In this document: piece by piece, positions 46,907 to 50,882 of the stretch
Position numbering within the stretch: the stretch's first letter is position 1
Layout: each line of letters opens with the position of its first letter
Assembly: GCA_025358645.1 (NCBI GenBank)
Contig: JANYIW010000363.1
Coordinates: forward strand, 1 to 50,882
From: Bacteroidales bacterium
GTDB lineage: Bacteria > Bacteroidota > Bacteroidia > Bacteroidales > VadinHA17
Length of the DNA: 50,882 bases
Reading direction: 5' to 3'
Translations under genes and position numbers: made by a program
The notes under the pieces: model-generated
Seen by the model: only the letters and a program-made list of their open reading frames with translations
Told to the model about the DNA's origin: nothing
Database searches by the model: none

Positions 46907-47178
46907 AGGAAAAAATATTACATAAGGATAATAAGCTGAAAAGAGGAAGTGAATCAGGTACTCTGATACTTTACAATGATGATGTAAATACATTCGAGCA
47001 TGTCATTAAATCGTTGGTTGAGATATGTGGCCACGATTCCGTCCAGGCAGAGCAATGTGCTATGATTGTCCATTTTAAAGGAAGCTGTGAAATAAAATTA
47101 GGTATTGTAGAAGTGCTTAATGCTATGAGCAGATCACTGAATGCCAAAGGACTTAATTCGAAAGTCGAAAGCCTGTAG
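46903..47178 (+). CDS. clpS: ATP-dependent Clp protease adaptor ClpS
   Basis: Adaptor that recognises N-degron substrates and hands them to the ClpAP protease. 91 residues with the family core: 'LILYNDDVNTFEHVIKSL', 'AEQCAMIVHFKGSCEIKLG' and a C-terminal helix. The N-degron pocket region 'NDDVNTFEHV' and the conserved 'HFKG' are intact. It overlaps the TPR/SPOR gene as ATGA, suggesting translational coupling. It is the last clear core gene before the accessory region. The ClpA/ClpP genes are not in the window. Confidence 0.93.
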   Translation: MKEKILHKDNKLKRGSESGTLILYNDDVNTFEHVIKSLVEICGHDSVQAEQCAMIVHFKGSCEIKLGIVEVLNAMSRSLNAKGLNSKVESL

Positions 47179-47551
47179 AATAGACCCTGATTCCCTGAAA
47201 GCGACTCGTAAACGGGAGTTTGTCTGATAGTCTTTTTTATTTCGTAAATTGTATTTTGCTTAAAAAATAGCAATGCAAGTATCCTCAGGGATACTGGTCA
47301 TGGAATACGAATTCCGGTGGTAAGTGCATAGCATAAGACCAGGCGTCCGGATTTAGTGCAACCGTATATTCCATTCCTGACTTTACATGTGAAGATCTGT
47401 TTATTTATAGCTAGTGTTTTAAAATTGTCATGATATAGCCAATATTTTGGTCAAGGTGCTCGGAGCTTACTCTTTGCAAGTTCTTTTAAAAGCTTTGAAT
47501 TGTGCTTCAGCCAGTGCGGCGTTTAAATGTTTTTGCAAATTTCGATAAAGT
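47179..47551. other. Intergenic region of 373 bases with hairpins, at the core/accessory boundary
   Basis: No convincing gene. A perfect hairpin AGTATCC-TCAG-GGATACT lies at 47278-47295, followed by GGAAT-ACGA-ATTCC at 47304-47317. On the minus strand a short open frame (about 47460-47540) reads 'LNAALAEAQFKAFKR', which faintly recalls the helical tail of an IS3-type OrfA; it is too short to call. No tRNA or attachment site was recognised. The base composition and lack of genes contrast with the dense core to the left. Confidence 0.4.
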
Positions 47552-48325
47552 CTACTGGATACTTTCTTTTAAATACTTCTCTATTCTTTCCTTATTAACA
47601 GTCAGACTAGAAAACTGTTTCTCGCAAACATCGCTAAACCTGGCTATTGCTTTTCTATTTACTTCCTCCTGATCTTCAAAAATGGCAAGAGATTTAAATT
47701 GAAGCCCCCATTTTTCATACTGAAGAAGATTAATCGTACTTATATTGCATTTATCATCACTATTGATGGCAAAAATGAATAGAGGTTTATCCATTTTATT
47801 CACCCGACAATCTATAGGATACTTTCCTTGGGGATCTTTTAGGATATCACTGTAACTAAATGAAAATCTATCTTCAGGAACCCTTTGAGATATAAATGAT
47901 TTGAAATCTTCCCAGAATGTTGATTTAACTCTTTCTCTGCTTAAATACGAGATATCGGTAATTTTTATTAGAGCTTGAACATAATTATAAAATATGTCAC
48001 CCATATTTTCTTCAGTAAGAAGAGCATATATTACACCTTTCATTTCTTGGATGGAAAAAGCATTTAGTGTTGTACTTATAATTTTCGCTCTACTTCCCTT
48101 ATCGAATGAATCAATATCAATATCATAGCTAAGGTGCATAAAGGTATGTCCTTCATCAGTAAGAAGCCAATCGGTTCCTACCTTCTTTAAGATAATTGCA
48201 AGTGAATCGCCGTCATCAAATAAAAAAGGAGTGAAGACCCGATATCGGTCCACACCTTCTTGCAGAAGACGAATTTCTTTGCAAACTTTTTCTTTAAATT
48301 CCTTTTCTACGTGATTTAATTCCAT
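47552..48325 (-). CDS. DUF1828/DUF1829-like protein of an accessory two-gene unit
   Basis: Cytoplasmic protein of 257 residues. Residues about 30-125 fit DUF1828, seen best in '[20 protein letters not shown]' followed by '[12 protein letters not shown]'. The rest resembles DUF1829 ('[20 protein letters not shown]', '[20 protein letters not shown]'). No catalytic motif is obvious. These domains are common on phages and genomic islands and have no settled function. It starts three bases downstream of the DUF6978-like gene, so the two are translated from one transcript and probably act together. A role in defence or toxin-antitoxin function is inference from context only. Confidence 0.72.
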   Translation of the reverse strand: MELNHVEKEFKEKVCKEIRLLQEGVDRYRVFTPFLFDDGDSLAIILKKVGTDWLLTDEGHTFMHLSYDIDIDSFDKGSRAKIISTTLNAFSIQEMKGVIYALLTEENMGDIFYNYVQALIKITDISYLSRERVKSTFWEDFKSFISQRVPEDRFSFSYSDILKDPQGKYPIDCRVNKMDKPLFIFAINSDDKCNISTINLLQYEKWGLQFKSLAIFEDQEEVNRKAIARFSDVCEKQFSSLTVNKERIEKYLKESIQ

Positions 48326-48328
48326 TTT

Positions 48329-48811
48329 TTATAATCCCAAATGTAATTGTGAGTTAAGTGGTAATACGACGTTGCAATCTGTAATCAAACAGTTAAGTGC
48401 TTGTTGAGGAGTTGAATATCTACTAGAAACTTCAGCAAAATATTCTTCTTTAGTCCCTTCTCGCAGATAACGTTCAGTTGCTTTATGAATATGATAATCA
48501 TAGAAAGCAGCCTCTTTTTCAAGTTTGTTTTTATGTTCGTGACTTTTCCCATTATACCTGCGTAGGAGAAACAATTTTGTGGATTTTGCTGGTGTATAGC
48601 CAAGAATGGCTGAAAAGTCAAGAGGATTTTCGATACTTATCCGGATTTTAATTATAAATGTACTACCATCTGGCTGTGGCATTTCATGCTCAGCGCTTTT
48701 ATGACCCCGTTTTTCTTTCATACTTAGAAATAAAAGATCAGGTTCAACAGTCATTTGTTTCTTCGTGTTGATTAATGCTTGTATTTCAGTATCTGTTAAA
48801 AACACATCCAT
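48329..48811 (-). CDS. DUF6978-like protein, first gene of the accessory pair
   Basis: A 160-residue cytoplasmic protein. The N-terminal 'LTDTEIQALINTKKQM' and central 'TKLFLLRRYNGKSHEHKNK' followed by 'FYDYHIHKATERYLREGTKE' fit a small family in which a His-x-His-type motif precedes 'YRE' and a C-terminal helix ('TPQQALNCLITDCNVV'). I associate this pattern with DUF6978, whose members sit beside DUF1828 proteins; the assignment is from memory and uncertain. It leads the pair, with three bases to the next gene. The paired His residues could bind a metal or an RNA, but nothing shows this directly. Confidence 0.55.
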   Translation of the reverse strand: MDVFLTDTEIQALINTKKQMTVEPDLLFLSMKEKRGHKSAEHEMPQPDGSTFIIKIRISIENPLDFSAILGYTPAKSTKLFLLRRYNGKSHEHKNKLEKEAAFYDYHIHKATERYLREGTKEEYFAEVSSRYSTPQQALNCLITDCNVVLPLNSQLHLGL

Positions 48812-49223
48812 TTAAAAATCGAATATAAAATGGTAAAAGATCACGTTGTAAAGTATCTAATTGTATATTAATTAATTGCTTTTAAGGCATTTAATAATGA
48901 TCCTTAAAGGTAGTAAACAATTTTGTTTATCGAATCTCATTTTGTGAACATCTTAACTTTTTTAAGCCGAAAATGTTCAGATTCTAGTGCCAAATGAGCG
49001 GTAGCGTTAACAAATTAGTGGTCACGGAGAACAGTAACAAGTTATGTTGCAGTACATTATCTATAACAGCATTCTGTCGAATCTCTATTGGGTTTAGTTC
49101 CCCTCAGCTTGCTGCGAGATTTGTCTTGTGCGGCTGGTATTTTGATACCCCGCTTTTCTGCTGATTCTCATATTTTTTTTCAAAGTGGACGTGTTGTTGA
49201 TAGAAATTAAACAACTCGGCAAA
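48812..49223. other. 412-base region without a gene, containing REP-like hairpins
   Basis: No ORF of weight is present on either strand. The left half is AT-rich and presumably carries the promoter of the minus-strand pair (a TACCTTTA-like box lies near 48904-48911). The right half holds the REP-like hairpins listed separately. It looks like decayed mobile DNA between small island genes. Confidence 0.4.
49100..49165. repeat. REP-like double hairpin
   Basis: Two imperfect stem-loops lie close together: CTCAGCTTGCTGCGAG (49103-49118), and GCGG-CT-GGTAT-TTTG-ATACC-CCGC (49130-49153, bulge CT, loop TTTG). GC-rich paired hairpins of this kind occur as REP elements mobilised by TnpA_REP (RAYT) transposases in Bacteroidota. 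No transposase is nearby, so this is probably an isolated, partly decayed copy. Confidence 0.42.
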
Positions 49224-49538
49224 TTATTGTCCCAAATTGATTTTGAAGTGTGGCAATTCAACATGTAACTTTACTTTTGCTTGTAATGCATTAAAAACTC
49301 GCATTAAAGTGTCAATGGTTACATTACTGGCATTACTTTCAATCCGTGAAATTTGTGATTTTTGAACGCCAATAAGTTTCCCCAGTTCTTCCTGAGTTAA
49401 GTTACGCTCTTGCCGTGTCTGTTTAATAGCTTCTCCTATTAAGTCCATTTGTAATTCATATTCAAACTTATCCCGGGCAGGAGTACCCAATTTCCCAATA
49501 AGGCTATCTTGAACTTCGTCTAAAGAATATGTTTTCAT
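49224..49538 (-). CDS. HigA-type antitoxin / XRE-family regulator without a neighbouring toxin
   Basis: A small DNA-binding protein, 104 residues from the chosen start. The N-terminal 'MKTYSLDEVQDSLIGKLGTP' and 'FEYELQMDLIGEAIKQTRQE' are typical of HigA antitoxins. The helix-turn-helix follows ('LTQEELGKLIGVQKSQISRI') with a C-terminal dimer strand 'LQAKVKLHVELP'. The track start at 49583 adds 15 residues that do not fit the family. HigB toxin normally lies just upstream of HigA. I translated the 180 bases upstream on this strand and found no RelE/HigB core such as 'YRLVV.I.Y...V.YIRFVGTH'. It appears to be an orphan antitoxin or a stand-alone regulator. Confidence 0.85.
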   Translation of the reverse strand: MKTYSLDEVQDSLIGKLGTPARDKFEYELQMDLIGEAIKQTRQERNLTQEELGKLIGVQKSQISRIESNASNVTIDTLMRVFNALQAKVKLHVELPHFKINLGQ

Positions 49539-49695
49539 TTCTTCTACAACAGTGGTCTGCAACATAACCTTTAAAGTATTCAACTATTCTTATTCGTAGT
49601 ACTTGAAATTGAATGGTTTGCCAATAAGCAATTCCTGTATCACCTTTGTGTTTAGTCTTATGATTTAACGATTTAAACAATAGAAATAAATACGT

Positions 49696-49703
49696 TAACT
49701 TTG
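49696..49703 (+). promoter_or_regulatory. Bacteroidetes -7 box for the small antitoxin-like ORF
   Basis: TAACTTTG matches TAnnTTTG exactly and would start transcription about ten bases before the ATG at 49720. It supports the small ORF being expressed. Confidence 0.45.
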
Positions 49704-49719
49704 TAAAAAAGATTAATAG

Positions 49720-49938
49720 ATGAATACAAAGAAAACCAAGGAGGTAAAATCTGATAGAGAGCCGAAAGAACGGAACTGGGCTATACCTGATCAGGTGGTT
49801 TCTTTAGAAGAGATTCAGACTGGAATCAGGAGTGCTGAAAAAGGGCCGTTCATGACGGTTCAGGAAGCAATGAACGACTTTGAGCAATGGCTGAAATCCT
49901 GGCAAAAGAGGGTACGAAGTTCTGCTTACATATTATGA
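49720..49938 (+). CDS. Small antitoxin-like protein
   Basis: A 72-residue, highly charged ORF with an exact promoter box ten bases upstream of its leader. The body 'IPDQVVSLEEIQTGIRSAEK' followed by 'FMTVQEAMNDFEQWLKSW' resembles short RelB/ParD-like antitoxins, which have a helical pair followed by an acidic tail. No family can be named. No toxin ORF follows; the next 110 bases hold a group II intron-like stretch. A different frame across its 3' end also stays open ('YEVLLTYYEKIAPHINEPL'), so the gene may have been cut or frameshifted by that element. Confidence 0.5.
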   Translation: MNTKKTKEVKSDREPKERNWAIPDQVVSLEEIQTGIRSAEKGPFMTVQEAMNDFEQWLKSWQKRVRSSAYIL

Positions 49939-49960
49939 AAAAATTGCTCCACATATTAAT

Positions 49961-50005
49961 GAACCGCTGTGTAAGAGACCCGTACCTACAGTAGTGTGAG
50001 AGGCT
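49961..50005 (+). mobile_element. Possible group II intron domain V remnant
   Basis: GAACCGCTGTGTAAGAGACC and, further on, ACAGTAGTGTGAGAGG resemble the 3' region of group II introns, where a domain V hairpin (GAACCGCCGTG...CACGGTGGT) is followed by GTGAGAGG. The opposing arms can still pair imperfectly. No maturase ORF is present in the window, so this would be a 3' fragment. The call rests on remembered consensus. Confidence 0.33.
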
Positions 50006-50048
50006 TGGCTTTAGTGGTTTTTAAATGTGGTTACAAATGCGTATGAAA

Positions 50049-50816
50049 TTATTCTCTAATGATGAATAAGCAAGTCGCATAGCTTTGATAGTTTGCTCCT
50101 TCCCAATTAAAGTTGAGTCGAAATTGATTGAAGTCAATATTCCTGTTTGCGTTAAGAAACTCATTGATTTGGGTACTTAAAATTTCTCTATTCCTTTTCA
50201 ATTTCCAACTTTCTTCAAGATTATTTCTGTCAATGAGAACAATAAAAAACCTATTTGCGGAATCAAAACGCCTTGTTCCTTGGTTTTCGTAGAACCAAAC
50301 AATTAAATTTATCGGATTTGCGATAGTTTCATTAATTATATCTCGTCTAACTTGATGGAATGCTTTAATGAAGGTTTGTGCAACTTGATTGGGGTTTTCT
50401 GTTATTCTTAATAATAGCTCTTGAAAGATTTCGTCATCACTGGCCTTACGGTCAAAGTCGATGTTGTTCTGTTTTGCAAATGCTTTTAATTCTGTTAGTT
50501 CAGGTCTTAATCCTCTTTGATGTCTTTTACCTTTCATAAAACCATCTGGAAAGTAAGTAACCTTTAAATCAAAAGGAAAATTGTTCCAGAAAAAATCAAC
50601 TTTTTTTACAAGGCCGACAGCAGGTAAAATATCTTCATGGTCTTTGAACATGTTCTCAATAAGAATAGATGTCCAGTGATTATACCATGAACATAAAACA
50701 TAACTTTTTAATCGTGGTGCTAAATCATTATTAATACTATTATATTGGTGAAAATGGATTGTTTCAAACTCGTTCTTTTTATATGCTGTATTTAATTCCA
50801 GGAATATTTCTCTCAT
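50049..50816 (-). CDS. Putative PD-(D/E)xK-type nuclease, possible restriction enzyme
   Basis: A cytoplasmic protein of 255 residues with no named family recognised. Residues 54-85 contain E54 on a helix ('ILIENMFKD'), D74 in 'VKKVDFFWNNF', and D83-L-K85 in 'PFDLKVTYFP'. This gives the E...D...DxK arrangement of PD-(D/E)xK nucleases, on strands that look right for the fold. The remainder is mixed helix and strand with 'NLIVWFYENQGTRRFDSANR' and a C-terminal 'YQSYATCLFIIRE'. Many type II restriction enzymes have this size. A methyltransferase partner is not visible; it would lie beyond the right edge. An interrupted palindrome sits 15 bases upstream of the start. Confidence 0.6.
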   Translation of the reverse strand: MREIFLELNTAYKKNEFETIHFHQYNSINNDLAPRLKSYVLCSWYNHWTSILIENMFKDHEDILPAVGLVKKVDFFWNNFPFDLKVTYFPDGFMKGKRHQRGLRPELTELKAFAKQNNIDFDRKASDDEIFQELLLRITENPNQVAQTFIKAFHQVRRDIINETIANPINLIVWFYENQGTRRFDSANRFFIVLIDRNNLEESWKLKRNREILSTQINEFLNANRNIDFNQFRLNFNWEGANYQSYATCLFIIRE

Positions 50817-50830
50817 AATTATTACTATAT

Positions 50831-50847
50831 ACTTTGCATGACAAAGT
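50831..50847. promoter_or_regulatory. Interrupted palindrome upstream of the nuclease-like gene
   Basis: ACTTTG-CATGA-CAAAGT, 15 bases before the ATG at 50816. Its position suits an operator for a controller protein, as used by some restriction-modification systems. Confidence 0.35.
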
Positions 50848-50882
50848 GTTATTGCTGGATTGTTGATACAAAATGTTTTTTC

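Noticed and set aside
47460-47540. IS3-type OrfA fragment on the minus strand
   Set aside because: Only some 20 residues ('LNAALAEAQFKAFKR') look similar, with no Met, no helix-turn-helix and no terminal repeats.
49540-49700. HigB toxin remnant upstream of the HigA-type gene
   Set aside because: Hand translation showed no RelE/HigB core motif.
1-50882. tRNA, tmRNA, rRNA genes or CRISPR arrays
   Set aside because: No T-loop-like GGTTCRA block in a cloverleaf context, no rRNA sequence and no regularly spaced repeats were seen.

Overview
The window is about 51 kb of chromosome from a member of the Bacteroidota, most likely a Bacteroidales or Marinilabiliales-type environmental or gut anaerobe. 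The signs are a fused murF-alr gene, a GldB-type lipoprotein, a DUF5686 protein, a PorT-like barrel, a PD40/BamA-like fusion, ECF sigma control, AT-rich leaders with few Shine-Dalgarno sequences, and repeated matches to the Bacteroidetes -7 promoter box TAnnTTTG. No rRNA, tRNA, CRISPR array or intact transposase was seen. Species cannot be given from the sequence alone.

Layout. 1-9.5 kb: the 3' part of dnaB converges on a minus-strand unit (DUF5686 outer-membrane protein, rsmI, a conserved hypothetical gene). Thymidine kinase and murF-alr follow on the plus strand, then a Crp/Fnr regulator. 9.6-18 kb: NAD synthetase with a PorT-like barrel, a divergent GldB-like lipoprotein, a 55-residue 2[4Fe-4S] ferredoxin missing from the ORF track, an M20 amidohydrolase and a 1096-residue propeller/barrel protein. 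18.3-24.7 kb: DUF1573 protein, MeaB GTPase, TlpA-like lipoprotein, then an RprXY-like two-component system divergent from a small secreted protein. Three 11-bp direct repeats lie between those divergent promoters. 24.7-33.2 kb: a probable DUF4249 remnant, a znuABC-type zinc/manganese ABC importer, dihydrolipoyl dehydrogenase and a large GH38 alpha-mannosidase. 33.3-47.2 kb: ECF sigma factor overlapping a membrane/barrel gene, lytic transglycosylase, uvrA, a LOG-family protein, smpB, a Yip1-like protein, miaA, an S9 peptidase, recA, a TPR/SPOR protein and clpS. Most of this is housekeeping.

From 47.2 kb to the right edge the character changes. Genes become small and sparse, with long intergenic stretches holding hairpins. 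The content is a DUF1828/DUF1829-like gene coupled to a DUF6978-like gene, a HigA-type antitoxin with no toxin beside it, a small antitoxin-like ORF, a REP-like hairpin pair, a stretch resembling group II intron domain V, and a gene with a PD-(D/E)xK nuclease pattern. This looks like the left edge of an accessory or defence island inserted after clpS, and it is the part most likely to hold something undescribed.

Working together: envelope biogenesis (murF-alr, lytic transglycosylase, barrel proteins, SPOR protein) and genome maintenance (dnaB, uvrA, recA, tdk) dominate the core. Regulation visible in the sequence includes a Crp/Fnr protein, an OmpR-type two-component pair with a candidate operator, and an ECF sigma factor with a membrane partner. 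Family names come from motif recognition, not database searches.
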